Shown: positions 1-12,590 of the stretch, in pieces
How the letters are laid out: every line of letters begins with the position of its first letter
Numbering within the stretch: position 1 is the first letter of the stretch
Source of the DNA: Gigantopelta aegis
Lineage: Eukaryota; Mollusca; Gastropoda; Neomphalida; Peltospiridae
Reading direction: 5' to 3'
Assembly: GCF_016097555.1 (NCBI RefSeq)
Contig: NC_054704.1
Location: forward strand, 1,467,672-1,531,671
DNA length: 64,000 bases
Notes under the pieces: generated by a model
The model's database searches: none
What the model saw: the letters and a program-made list of their open reading frames with translations, nothing else
Told to the model about the DNA's origin: nothing
Program-made: the position numbers and the translations under genes

Positions 1-495
1 TCACCACCAAGGAGTGAACCGCAGTGTGGCTACTTCTTCTACATGTTTTACACACATCATCATTCCTGAAGTAGTCACCACCAAGGAGTGAACCCCAGTG
101 TGGCTACTCCTACACGTTTTATACACATCATCATTCCTGAAGTAGTCATCACCAAGGAGTGAACCCAGTGTGACTACTCCTACATGTTTTCATTACTGAA
201 GTAGTCACCACCAAGGAGTGAACCGCAGTGTGGCTACTCCTCCTACACGTTTTATACACATCATCATTCCTGAAGTAGTCACCACCAAGGAGTGAACCGC
301 AGTGTGGCTACTCCTCCTACACGTTTTACACACATCATCATTCCTAAAGTAGTCTCCACCAAGGAGTGAACCCCAGTTTGACTACTCCTCCTACATACAT
401 CATCATTCCTGAAGTAGTCACAACCAAGGAGTGAACCCCAGTGTGACTCCTCCTCCTACATGTTTTACACGCAACATCATTCCTGAAGTAGTACA
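1..495. repeat. Minisatellite, about 60-75 bp unit, 7 copies
   Basis: Successive units begin near 1, 75, 146, 205, 279, 354 and 418. Each carries the core accaaggagtgaacc, then agtgtggctactcc, and ends with catcattcctgaagtag. Unit length varies from 59 to 75 bp through small deletions in the tacacgttttacacacatcat segment. The array runs off the left edge, so its full length is unknown. Confidence 0.93.
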
Positions 496-996
496 CCAGT
501 AATTTAATTCAGCTTTATACAGCCTCAGTGTTTATAATACTCTTAACACCTAAACTTATAAAATCTGTGCCAGTTGCAATCCAGAGCACAGTTAAATAAT
601 CAGTGACCACATTAACCTGTGTCACACAGTGGAACTGTTTACTTGTCAGCATTGTTAGTTTTCCTGTGGAAACAGTAGATCCCATCATGTGAAAGCTCTT
701 CTCTGATCTCAAAATTGAAGTGCTCATTTCATTTTTAATTCATACTTTCATCATCCTGTTGGCTTTATTTTTTATTGATATATTTGACATACAGTGACAT
801 ACAGTGAAGTCTTGTCTAAACCAGGCTCATGGGAGACAGACGGAATGTGCTGGTATACAAAGAGTGTTGGATTAGACAGATATCACCCAACCTATTGTTA
901 CTGGGCAGGACTTTGAGATTGTGCTGGTTTACACTCACACTGGTTTGTAGTCTGTTCATGTAATTATTTCATGTTTCTGTGTAATTACTATTTCAG

Positions 997-1162
997 GTAT
1001 TTGTCACTGGTAAAGGAATCTGATGGTGATGAGTATGCAAAGACAAAATTCAATGATTTCAGAGTTCAAAACTTCAAACTTTTCCTTGTCACCAAAGACC
1101 CTTTCCCCAAAGAGACACTTCTAGAACAAACCTATCCAATCAGAGTGCACATACCAACGTGA
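997..1162 (+). CDS. Probable last coding exon of an unidentified gene
   Basis: A pyrimidine-rich acceptor (tactatttcag) ends at 996. An open frame then runs through YLSLVKESDGDEYAKTKF and LFLVTKDPFPKETLLEQ to a TGA at 1160-1162. The charged, low-repeat composition and the clean acceptor make this look like a real host exon, unlike the transposon remnants elsewhere. I do not recognise the family. The rest of the gene would lie left of the window on the plus strand. An AATAAA at 2511-2516 is a possible but distant poly(A) signal. The alternative is chance coding potential. Confidence 0.45.
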
Positions 1163-1299
1163 GGCGTGAAAGGATCACAGAGGAACCACAACGTGACAGA
1201 ACCATAACATAGTGTCTGAAATCCAGGAGGAAGATAAACATGAGGGATTCATTTAGTAATGGCCTGTGTCTGGATATGAACATGACAAGTGAACCATTG

Positions 1300-1512
1300 A
1301 AACATCTGTACTAGGGATGTAACCAAATTGTGTGTAGGGTTGAGCATTTCATACATCTGTACCAGGAATGTAAGCAAATTGTGTGTAGGGTTGACATTTC
1401 AAATATCTCTACCAGGAATGTAAACAAATTGTGTGTAGGGTTGAGCATTTCAAACATCTATACCAAACATCTATACCAGGCAGGTAAGCGAATTGTGTGT
1501 AGGGTTGAGCTT
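1300..1512. repeat. Minisatellite, about 51 bp unit, 4 copies
   Basis: Four imperfect copies contain taccaggaatgtaa, then caaattgtgtgtagggttga, then catttca. One copy has an extra duplicated ccaaacatctata. It lies just downstream of the orphan exon, perhaps in its 3' UTR or flank. Confidence 0.85.
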
Positions 1513-3880
1513 GAAGCTTAATTAGATACAAGTTGGAGAAGCTGCAGTGCCACGGTCTCCATACATCACTTGCTGAATCTGGACTGACTACAATCACCAC
1601 ACACTGTTAAAACGGTTAATACTAAAACCTCTTCAAAACTTGACCCTCTGTAAACCACAATTCCCTCAAAACCAGTTGTTTTTCAATCCCTTGTTAAACA
1701 TCGGTACAGAACATAATCTCTAACTAGAATGAATGAATGATCGATTAATGACACCTCAGCACAAAAATGCACATTGGCTATTGGGGGTCAAAAAACGTAA
1801 GTACATGAATATAAAACTAAACTTGATACCCCTAAAAATCAGACTTTCTACTTGCTCCCATGGGTGTCCAGTTTAGTGAGGTTTCACTGTTCTTGACAAT
1901 GTATGTATGGTCATACAATGAAAAGTGTTAAAAACTGACAGTGTACCATCATGACAGTCTTTGATCCAAGCTTTGTAGACAGACATTTTGTGTTCTAAGT
2001 TTCAAAGAAAGTAATATTCAAGAAGAAGCCTAGCACTGTATTAATTGATGACTGTTTTGAGTTTATAACATGGAAATGAAGCCACCTATTCTAGAGTGAG
2101 AGGAGAAACCCACTACTGACAGAGACTTGCAGATCAGCTGGTCGTCTTAACGCACGTTTTCAGACATAGTTGTGTAGTTTACATCTAGTTCCAGTTTGAA
2201 TACATAACATTGAACATCAGGTTCTGTCAAATAGCTAGTTTCAGGGGCTGATCCAGGAAATATTTGGTGGGGGGACTAATGGAGAAAAGGGCATCCCAGT
2301 GGGGGGGGGGGGGAGACAAAAAAGGACATTTGAATATTAAGAGGGCAGGACCACTTTTGGATCCACCTCAGAATTTTACTTAATATATAGTTGAGTATTG
2401 TAATTTCGAGACCCTAAAGTTTGACTTGATCAGAAGGACCATAATTTGAAACTGACAATACAAATGTCACTTAGCTGTAGATAAATATGATAATAGTAAT
2501 ATCAAATGAAAATAAAGTCTACTGGAACACTGCTGATATTATAAACACTGTTCCAAACACATGCCTCCTAAGACAAATGGAGTCCGGTTAGAGTATTGTA
2601 TAGTAGAGAGTAAACACAGTGTTACATTCTATGATGTCGCATTCAGTTGAGGTCACTTAAAAAAATGTTTTGTTTCTGGAGCATTTTATTACATTTCTTT
2701 TGTATTTTTAAAAAAACTCCTTTTTTAACCAACTGATTAAAAGGACAGTAAAATTCACAAAACAATGAATAATGAAACATCATAAAATTTTAAATGCTGA
2801 CAATTGTGGAATAGCTGAAAATCAGTATGGAACATGTAATTTACTGTTCATTGTTTTGATTACTGGACCTACAGTGAGGGCAAACGAATTGATCACCTCT
2901 CCTGATCACTCTTTCTTTAGTTAAAAGTCATGAAAAGCAGAATTTCTGGCATTATAACCCACTCTTAGGCAATCTGTCAGTGCTTTATTTGATGTTTATT
3001 TGATAAGACCCCCAACTCTGTTAGTATCCATTTAATTACTTCATCGTGGCCTTACAGAGTCCCTATTTGTATCGCATTATTTCTGTAAAACTTGTTCGTA
3101 ACCTCTTGGTGTCTCTTGTGATGTTTTTATTAACAAGAACAACTGGTGAAGCTTGAGTGTGCTTGCAAATTTCACGAAAATCTCAGAGTTTCGAACTTAG
3201 AATACTCTCGATTTTACAACACTTGACCATATATATTTTATTTTAGCAGCATGCTGACCTAATTTTCAAACCCCTTGCCTAAGGTTACCTGTCTATGAAT
3301 ATTAAGGCTTTAGAATGTTGGCTTTTGTCAGTTTTGATTGTGCAACTCTTCCCGCCGACACATACAGTGTCACCCAGGGTGTTGTCTTGCCTTTAATCCA
3401 GGTATTTTTATTATTTTATCAGCCTCTTGACACACCACTGGACAGAAATGCACGTCACCTGAGTGATGTCATACACCAGTGCTTGGACTACATTTTTCCA
3501 ACAATGATAAAATATGTTAGAAGAATATGTAGCTTGTATAAAGTTCTTTGAGAAACTAATAAAATTTATAAAATTTCCCTTCATACTTTATTGGGTACTA
3601 TAGCACTATTGAGGAATTACCAAAATTGATTAATAAAATTTCAGTTAATATTTTATGAGGTTATATAGTAGGGGAACTGTGTACATAACTATTGAGGAAC
3701 TATTAAACTGTATATAACTTCATTAACTGTTAATATTTTATTAAGTTATATAGTAGGGGAACTGTCTACAATACTATGTCCTTAAAAATGTTTGTTACTG
3801 TATGTTTTAAGCTAGTTTGATAAGAAACAGTTGACCCATGAAACAGTATTTTAACTTTCAAGTTGTGTTTGTACGTAATA
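1513..3880. other. Non-coding region without a recognised element
   Basis: AT-rich unique-looking sequence. It contains a poly(G) run near 2300-2312 and, at 3590-3770, two diverged copies of a segment with ttatatagtaggggaactgt. A short open frame at 3315-3551 was considered and not accepted. No gene or transposon signature was recognised. Confidence 0.5.
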
Positions 3881-3914
3881 TAGTAGTGTTGGCATGAAGT
3901 GTTCCTACTGGCTT

Positions 3915-4203
3915 GTGGAACCGGAAGTAGCTCAGTGGTACATCATGATCACTCTAGGATCGATTCCAGTCGGTGGGCCCATTGGGCTATTTCTCGTTCC
4001 AGCCAGTGCTCTATGACTGATAACCAAGGCCATGGTATGTACTATCCTGTCTAAAAGATACCTGGCTGTTAATCAAAAAGAGTAGCCCATAAAGTGGTGA
4101 CAGCAGGTTTCCTCCCTCAACATCTGTGTAGTTGTTAACCATATGTTCGATGCCATATAACCGTAAATAAAATGTGTTGAGTGCGTGTTTATTTAACATT
4201 TCC
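3915..4203 (+). mobile_element. tRNA-derived SINE, family S2
   Basis: The head has an A-box-like agtagctcagtggta and a B-box-like ggatcgattccag. The body holds the conserved blocks cccattgggctatttctcg, agccagtgc, ccaaggccatggtatgt, agtagcccat and ccatataaccgtaaat, and the tail ends gtgttgagtgcgt..atttaacatttccttcc. The same body recurs at 41.5, 55.8 and 59.5 kb, so this is a dispersed family. LINE-driven Pol III-type retroposition is inferred from the tRNA-like head and shared tail. Confidence 0.9.
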
Positions 4204-4224
4204 TTCCTTATAGCTTACTGGACA

Positions 4225-7200
4225 CTCGTACTGAGGGTCTCTGGTTCGATTGTCTCTCGGTGGAGGCTGACTTCTCGGTCACACTTACAGTTGATGTAGG
4301 GACTGGGTGTTCTTAACACAACAATACAATCATTATAATCAAGTCAGGAACCATAACAGTTCAACTGCTTGTGGCCCACAGCTCGTACTGAGGGTCTCTG
4401 GTTCGATTGTCTCTCGGTGGAGGCTGACTTCTCGGTCACACTTACAGTTGATGTAGGGACTGGGTGTTCTTAACACAACAATACAATCATTATAATCAAG
4501 TCAGGAACCATAACAGTTCAACTGCTTGTGGCCCACAGCTCGTACTGAGGGTCTCTGGTTCGATTGTCTCTCGGTGGAGGCTGACTTCTCGGTCACACTT
4601 ACAGTTGATGTAGGGACTGGGTGTTCTTAACACAACAATACAATCATTATAATCAAGTCAGGAACCATAACAGTTCAACTGCTTGTGGCCCACAGCTCGT
4701 ACTGAGGGTCTCTGGTTCGATTGTCTCTCGGTGGAGGCTGACTTCTCGGTCACACTTACAGTTGATGTAGGGACTGGGTGTTCTTAACACAACAATACAA
4801 TCATTATAATCAAGTCAGGAACCATAACACTTCAACTGCTTGTGGCCCACAGCTCGTACTGAGGGTCTCTGGTTCGATTGTCTCTCGGTGGAGGCTGACT
4901 TCTCGGTCACACTTACAGTTGATGTAGGGACTGGGTGTTCTTAACACAACAATACAATCATTATAATCAAGTCAGGAACCATAACAGTTCAACTGCTTGT
5001 GGCCCACAGCTCGTACTGAGGGTCTCTGGTTCGATTGTCTCTCGGTGGAGGCTGACTTCTCGGTCACACTTACAGTTGATGTAGGGACTGGGTGTTCTTA
5101 ACACAACAATACAATCATTATAATCAAGTCAGGAACCATAACAGTTCAACTGCTTGTGGCCCACAGCTCGTACTGAGGGTCTCTGGTTCGATTGTCTCTC
5201 GGTGGAGGCTGACTTCTCGGTCACACTTACAGTTGATGTAGGGACTGGGTGTTCTTAACACAACAATACAATCATTATAATCAAGTCAGGAACCATAACA
5301 GTTCAACTGCTTGTGGCCCACAGCTCGTACTGAGGGTCTCTGGTTCGATTGTCTCTCGGTGGAGGCTGACTTCTCGGTCACACTTACAGTTGATGTAGGG
5401 ACTGGGTGTTCTTAACACAACAATACAATCATTATAATCAAGTCAGGAACCATAACAGTTCAACTGCTTGTGGCCCACAGCTCGTACTGAGGGTCTCTGG
5501 TTCGATTGTCTCTCGGTGGAGGCTGACTTCTCGGTCACACTTACAGTTGATGTAGGGACTGGGTGTTCTTAACACAACAATACAATCATTATAATCAAGT
5601 CAGGAACCATAACAGTTCAACTGCTTGTGGCCCACAGCTCGTACTGAGGGTCTCTGGTTCGATTGTCTCTCGGTGGAGGCTGACTTCTCGGTCACACTTA
5701 CAGTTGATGTAGGGACTGGGTGTTCTTAACACAACAATACAATCATTATAATCAAGTCAGGAACCATAACACTTCAACTGCTTGTGGCCCACAGCTCGTA
5801 CTGAGGGTCTCTGGTTCGATTGTCTCTCGGTGGAGGCTGACTTCTCGGTCACACTTACAGTTGATGTAGGGACTGGGTGTTCTTAACACAACAATACAAT
5901 CATTATAATCAAGTCAGGAACCATAACAGTTCAACTGCTTGTGGCCCACAGCTCGTACTGAGGGTCTCTGGTTCGATTGTCTCTCGGTGGAGGCTGACTT
6001 CTCGGTCACACTTACAGTTGATGTAGGGACTGGGTGTTCTTAACACAACAATACAATCATTATAATCAAGTCAGGAACCATAACAGTTCAACTGCTTGTG
6101 GCCCACAGCTCGTACTGAGGGTCTCTGGTTCGATTGTCTCTCGGTGGAGGCTGACTTCTCGGTCACACTTACAGTTGATGTAGGGACTGGGTGTTCTTAA
6201 CACAACAATACAATCATTATAATCAAGTCAGGAACCATAACACTTCAACTGCTTGTGGCCCACAGCTCGTACTGAGGGTCTCTGGTTCGATTGTCTCTCG
6301 GTGGAGGCTGACTTCTCGGTCACACTTACAGTTGATGTAGGGACTGGGTGTTCTTAACACAACAATACAATCATTATAATCAAGTCAGGAACCATAACAG
6401 TTCAACTGCTTGTGGCCCACAGCTCGTACTGAGGGTCTCTGGTTCGATTGTCTCTCGGTGGAGGCTGACTTCTCGGTCACACTTACAGTTGATGTAGGGA
6501 CTGGGTGTTCTTAACACAACAATACAATCATTATAATCAAGTCAGGAACCATAACAGTTCAACTGCTTGTGGCCCACAGCTCGTACTGAGGGTCTCTGGT
6601 TCGATTGTCTCTCGGTGGAGGCTGACTTCTCGGTCACACTTACAGTTGATGTAGGGACTGGGTGTTCTTAACACAACAATACAATCATTATAATCAAGTC
6701 AGGAACCATAACAGTTCAACTGCTTGTGGCCCACAGCTCGTACTGAGGGTCTCTGGTTCGATTGTCTCTCGGTGGAGGCTGACTTCTCGGTCACACTTAC
6801 AGTTGATGTAGGGACTGGGTGTTCTTAACACAACAATACAATCATTATAATCAAGTCAGGAACCATAACAGTTCAACTGCTTGTGGCCCACAGCTCGTAC
6901 TGAGGGTCTCTGGTTCGATTGTCTCTCGGTGGAGGCTGACTTCTCGGTCACACTTACAGTTGATGTAGGGACTGGGTGTTCTTAACACAACAATACAATC
7001 ATTATAATCAAGTCAGGAACCATAACACTTCAACTGCTTGTGGCCCACAGCTCGTACTGAGGGTCTCTGGTTCGATTGTCTCTCGGTGGAGGCTGACTTC
7101 TCGGTCACACTTACAGTTGATGTAGGGACTGGGTGTTCTTAACACAACAATACAATCAGTTGATGTAGGGACTGGGTGTTCTTAACACAACAATACAATT

Positions 7201-10200
7201 ACAAGTCAGGAACCATAACAGTTCAACTGCTTGTGGCCCACAGCTCGTACTGAGGGTCTCTGGTTCGATTGTCTCTCGGTGGAGGCTGACTTCTCGGTCA
7301 CACTTACAGTTGATGTAGGGATCAATAATCAAGTCAGGAACCATAACAGTTCAACTGCTTGTGGCCCACAGCTCGTACTGAGGGTCTCTGGTTCGATTGT
7401 CTCTCGGTGGAGGCTGACTTCTCGGTCACACTTACAGTTGATGTAGGGACTGGGTGTTCTTAACACAACAATACAATCATTATAATCAAGTCAGGAACCA
7501 TAACAGTTCAACTGCTTGTGGCCCACAGCTCGTACTGAGGGTCTCTGGTTCGATTGTCTCTCGGTGGAGGCTGACTTCTCGGTCACACTTACAGTTGATG
7601 TAGGGACTGGGTGTTCTTAACACAACAATACAATCATTATAATCAAGTCAGGAACCATAACAGTTCAACTGCTTGTGGCCCACAGCTCGTACTGAGGGTC
7701 TCTGGTTCGATTGTCTCTCGGTGGAGGCTGACTTCTCGGTCACACTTACAGTTGATGTAGGGACTGGGTGTTCTTAACACAACAATACAATCATTATAAT
7801 CAAGTCAGGAACCATAACAGTTCAACTGCTTGTGGCCCACAGCTCGTACTGAGGGTCTCTGGTTCGATTGTCTCTCGGTGGAGGCTGACTTCTCGGTCAC
7901 ACTTACAGTTGATGTAGGGACTGGGTGTTCTTAACACAACAATACAATCATTATAATCAAGTCAGGAACCATAACAGTTCAACTGCTTGTGGCCCACAGC
8001 TCGTACTGAGGGTCTCTGGTTCGATTGTCTCTCGGTGGAGGCTGACTTCTCGGTCACACTTACAGTTGATGTAGGGACTGGGTGTTCTTAACACAACAAT
8101 ACAATCATTATAATCAAGTCAGGAACCATAACAGTTCAACTGCTTGTGGCCCACAGCTCGTACTGAGGGTCTCTGGTTCGATTGTCTCTCGGTGGAGGCT
8201 GACTTCTCGGTCACACTTACAGTTGATGTAGGGACTGGGTGTTCTTAACACAACAATACAATCATTATAATCAAGTCAGGAACCATAACAGTTCAACTGC
8301 TTGTGGCCCACAGCTCGTACTGAGGGTCTCTGGTTCGATTGTCTCTCGGTGGAGGCTGACTTCTCGGTCACACTTACAGTTGATGTAGGGACTGGGTGTT
8401 CTTAACACAACAATACAATCATTATAATCAAGTCAGGAACCATAACAGTTCAACTGCTTGTGGCCCACAGCTCGTACTGAGGGTCTCTGGTTCGATTGTC
8501 TCTCGGTGGAGGCTGACTTCTCGGTCACACTTACAGTTGATGTAGGGACTGGGTGTTCTTAACACAACAATACAATCATTATAATCAAGTCAGGAACCAT
8601 AACAGTTCAACTGCTTGTGGCCCACAGCTCGTACTGAGGGTCTCTGGTTCGATTGTCTCTCGGTGGAGGCTGACTTCTCGGTCACACTTACAGTTGATGT
8701 AGGGACTGGGTGTTCTTAACACAACAATACAATCATTATAATCAAGTCAGGAACCATAACAGTTCAACTGCTTGTGGCCCACAGCTCGTACTGAGGGTCT
8801 CTGGTTCGATTGTCTCTCGGTGGAGGCTGACTTCTCGGTCACACTTACAGTTGATGTAGGGACTGGGTGTTCTTAACACAACAATACAATCATTATAATC
8901 AAGTCAGGAACCATAACACTTCAACTGCTTGTGGCCCACAGCTCGTACTGAGGGTCTCTGGTTCGATTGTCTCTCGGTGGAGGCTGACTTCTCGGTCACA
9001 CTTACAGTTGATGTAGGGACTGGGTGTTCTTAACACAACAATACAATCATTATAATCAAGTCAGGAACCATAACACTTCAACTGCTTGTGGCCCACAGCT
9101 CGTACTGAGGGTCTCTGGTTCGATTGTCTCTCGGTGGAGGCTGACTTCTCGGTCACACTTACAGTTGATGTAGGGACTGGGTGTTCTTAACACAACAATA
9201 CAATCATTATAATCAAGTCAGGAACCATAACAGTTCAACTGCTTGTGGCCCACAGCTCGTACTGAGGGTCTCTGGTTCGATTGTCTCTCGGTGGAGGCTG
9301 ACTTCTCGGTCACACTTACAGTTGATGTAGGGACTGGGTGTTCTTAACACAACAATACAATCATTATAATCAAGTCAGGAACCATAACAGTTCAACTGCT
9401 TGTGGCCCACAGCTCGTACTGAGGGTCTCTGGTTCGATTGTCTCTCGGTGGAGGCTGACTTCTCGGTCACACTTACAGTTGATGTAGGGACTGGGTGTTC
9501 TTAACACAACAATACAATCATTATAATCAAGTCAGGAACCATAACAGTTCAACTGCTTGTGGCCCACAGCTCGTACTGAGGGTCTCTGGTTCGATTGTCT
9601 CTCGGTGGAGGCTGACTTCTCGGTCACACTTACAGTTGATGTAGGGACTGGGTGTTCTTAACACAACAATACAATCATTATAATCAAGTCAGGAACCATA
9701 ACAGTTCAACTGCTTGTGGCCCACAGCTCGTACTGAGGGTCTCTGGTTCGATTGTCTCTCGGTGGAGGCTGACTTCTCGGTCACACTTACAGTTGATGTA
9801 GGGACTGGGTGTTCTTAACACAACAATACAATCATTATAATCAAGTCAGGAACCATAACAGTTCAACTGCTTGTGGCCCACAGCTCGTACTGAGGGTCTC
9901 TGGTTCGATTGTCTCTCGGTGGAGGCTGACTTCTCGGTCACACTTACAGTTGATGTAGGGACTGGGTGTTCTTAACACAACAATACAATCATTATAATCA
10001 AGTCAGGAACCATAACAGTTCAACTGCTTGTGGCCCACAGCTCGTACTGAGGGTCTCTGGTTCGATTGTCTCTCGGTGGAGGCTGACTTCTCGGTCACAC
10101 TTACAGTTGATGTAGGGACTGGGTGTTCTTAACACAACAATACAATCATTATAATCAAGTCAGGAACCATAACAGTTCAACTGCTTGTGGCCCACAGCTC

Positions 10201-11297
10201 GTACTGAGGGTCTCTGGTTCGATTGTCTCTCGGTGGAGGCTGACTTCTCGGTCACACTTACAGTTGATGTAGGGACTGGGTGTTCTTAACACAACAATAC
10301 AATCATTATAATCAAGTCAGGAACCATAACAGTTCAACTGCTTGTGGCCCACAGCTCGTACTGAGGGTCTCTGGTTCGATTGTCTCTCGGTGGAGGCTGA
10401 CTTCTCGGTCACACTTACAGTTGATGTAGGGACTGGGTGTTCTTAACACAACAATACAATCATTATAATCAAGTCAGGAACCATAACAGTTCAACTGCTT
10501 GTGGCCCACAGCTCGTACTGAGGGTCTCTGGTTCGATTGTCTCTCGGTGGAGGCTGACTTCTCGGTCACACTTACAGTTGATGTAGGGACTGGGTGTTCT
10601 TAACACAACAATACAATCATTATAATCAAGTCAGGAACCATAACAGTTCAACTGCTTGTGGCCCACAGCTCGTACTGAGGGTCTCTGGTTCGATTGTCTC
10701 TCGGTGGAGGCTGACTTCTCGGTCACACTTACAGTTGATGTAGGGACTGGGTGTTCTTAACACAACAATACAATCATTATAATCAAGTCAGGAACCATAA
10801 CAGTTCAACTGCTTGTGGCCCACAGCTCGTACTGAGGGTCTCTGGTTCGATTGTCTCTCGGTGGAGGCTGACTTCTCGGTCACACTTACAGTTGATGTAG
10901 GGACTGGGTGTTCTTAACACAACAATACAATCATTATAATCAAGTCAGGAACCATAACAGTTCAACTGCTTGTGGCCCACAGCTCGTACTGAGGGTCTCT
11001 GGTTCGATTGTCTCTCGGTGGAGGCTGACTTCTCGGTCACACTTACAGTTGATGTAGGGACTGGGTGTTCTTAACACAACAATACAATCATTATAATCAA
11101 GTCAGGAACCATAACAGTTCAACTGCTTGTGGCCCACAGCTCGTACTGAGGGTCTCTGGTTCGATTGTCTCTCGGTGGAGGCTGACTTCTCGGTCACACT
11201 TACAGTTGATGTAGGGACTGGGTGTTCTTAACACAACAATACAATCATTATAATCAAGTCAGGAACCATAACAGTTCAACTGCTTGTGGCCCACAGC
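4225..11297 (+). repeat. 157-bp satellite array, about 45 copies, SINE-derived
   Basis: The unit starts ctcgtactgagggtctctgg at 4225, 4382, 4539 and so on every 157 bp, and ends gcttgtggcccacag. Copies are almost identical; the most visible variant is cataacagttc versus cataacacttc. One rearranged stretch at 7140-7345 has a partial unit duplication and an internal deletion. The first ~50 bp of every unit match the tRNA-like SINE head that follows the array at 11393-11440 (tactgagggtct, ggttcga, gtggagg). The satellite therefore appears to have grown from the 3' half of a tRNA-related SINE head and still carries a B-box-like ggttcgattgtc. No coding function is indicated. Confidence 0.97.
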
Positions 11298-11332
11298 TCC
11301 AGAATGTAGCTTCACTTGAGGGGGGGCGTATG

Positions 11333-11445
11333 TAGTAGTGTTGGCATAGCAGTAGCTGGGAATTTCCCAATTAACTCAGTTGGTAGAGCGCTAGACTCTC
11401 ATACTGAGGGTCTTTGGTTCGAATTCCATCAGTGGAGGTTGATTT
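11333..11445 (+). mobile_element. SINE head, seed-like flank of the 157-bp satellite
   Basis: A complete tRNA-like head is present: A box ttaactcagttggtagagcg at 11371, an anticodon-arm-like ctctcatac, and B box ggttcgaattcc. The CAT in the loop and its context resemble elongator tRNA-Met, which is an inference. It has diverged too far and lacks acceptor-stem pairing, so it is not a functional tRNA gene. Its second half aligns with the start of each satellite monomer. Confidence 0.75.
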
Positions 11446-11855
11446 ACATAATAGGGTTTGTGTGTGTGTTAAAACTGTTATTACAGGCTTAATAATGAAC
11501 GACTTCTGTTAAAAAATGTTCCTATGTTTTACAGTATGTCAGTAGATTGGTGGTTGAATATATATTTTTACTTGAACTGAGTTTGGTTTTACTTTTTCTG
11601 AGAATCCCATGATTTGGTGATGAAACTATAAAATAATGTAGAGTTTGCCGTTATCTTTTATTTTATTACACATATTTCACCACAAATTGTGAATAAGTTC
11701 TCACAAGAGTTTTGAGGTTTTGTTTTCACTGGAAGTCGTACTTCAAAAATTGATATAATTAAAGTTTTCTTCTCTCTTGTAATTTCGTTTCCCAAACGTA
11801 AAGCATAAAGGAACATAGATATTTGTGTCACACTGTCAGAAACTGATGCAAGATA

Positions 11856-11861
11856 TTTATT
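11856..11861 (-). terminator. Candidate poly(A) signal of CLCC1
   Basis: AATAAA on the minus strand, about 470 bp downstream of the CLCC1 stop codon at 12330. It lies in AT-rich sequence without a recognised repeat, which suits a 3' UTR. Other weaker signals are nearby, so the choice is tentative. Confidence 0.35.
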
Positions 11862-12329
11862 AACAAAAAAGTATCACATTTCACACAATCCTTATTTCCA
11901 AATATTTACACACACAAAAAAGGTCAATCACATAATGTTCATACAGTATTACCATATTCTAAAAATCAGAAACAATTTGAGATATGTTTAACCCCACCCC
12001 CAGAGTTTGATAAAATCCTCTAATTTAGCACAATCCAGGGTGAAGAGATGTGGAGGTCGCGTTGCACATACAATACATATACAATATATTGTTAGTGAAT
12101 CACCTAAAATATAGGTCATTTGACCAGGCTGACTCGATGCTAACATGTTACAATGAATGGCCTATCTTGTATCCACAGACTATCATGATCTGCCATTCTA
12201 ACCGTTGCAGGAGGAAGCCCATAAGTTAAAGCACTAACTGGTTCTTCTCTGTTCACATTATTTGGGCCATTGATCACAACAGTGAACTGATGAAACCATG
12301 ACAAGAGGAATATATCACACTCACAAAGA

Positions 12330-12590
12330 TCATGTACAACTCATTGTGCCAACTGTATCTGGTCTCACATCAGAGCTGTCTCCTGTTCCTTGTTCCCCTG
12401 TGCTCAGTTTGTGGGTTAGTTTGAGCACATCACTATTTTGTTTCTCTGGTGACAGTGAAGCAGACAGCACTGTTGACACGGCTAGTCGAGACTGCTGAGT
12501 CACTATTTCCGTGATTGCGAGGCGTTCCTCTCGAAACATCTCTTTTACTGCTCTCAGCTGGATCTCCTGGTAGCCTTTCAGGGATTTTAT
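12330..12590 (-). CDS. CLCC1: CLCC1 coding exon 7, cytosolic tail and stop
   Basis: Residues 395-480. A charged helix (GYQEIQLRAVKEMFREER) is followed by a Ser/Thr-rich tail to the stop at 12330-12332. The acceptor is tttctcag|ata. The tail is much shorter than in vertebrates and has no recognised motif, so divergence or an alternative last exon is possible. Confidence 0.8.
   Translation of the reverse strand: MKSLKGYQEIQLRAVKEMFREERLAITEIVTQQSRLAVSTVLSASLSPEKQNSDVLKLTHKLSTGEQGTGDSSDVRPDTVGTMSCT

Noticed and set aside
3315..3551. 78-codon open frame with LDTPLDRNARHLSDVIHQC
   Set aside because: No recognised homology, an internal acceptor-like site only, and surrounding AT-rich sequence; not enough to call an exon.
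7156..7446. Open frames inside the satellite
   Set aside because: They exist only where a unit is rearranged and shifts the frame; no coding signal.
4225..11297. Regular array that might suggest CRISPR
   Set aside because: Units are contiguous and identical along the whole 157 bp, with no unique spacers, in a eukaryotic context; it is a satellite.
11371..11440. Possible tRNA gene
   Set aside because: A and B boxes are present, but no acceptor-stem pairing and an imperfect T arm; it is a SINE head.
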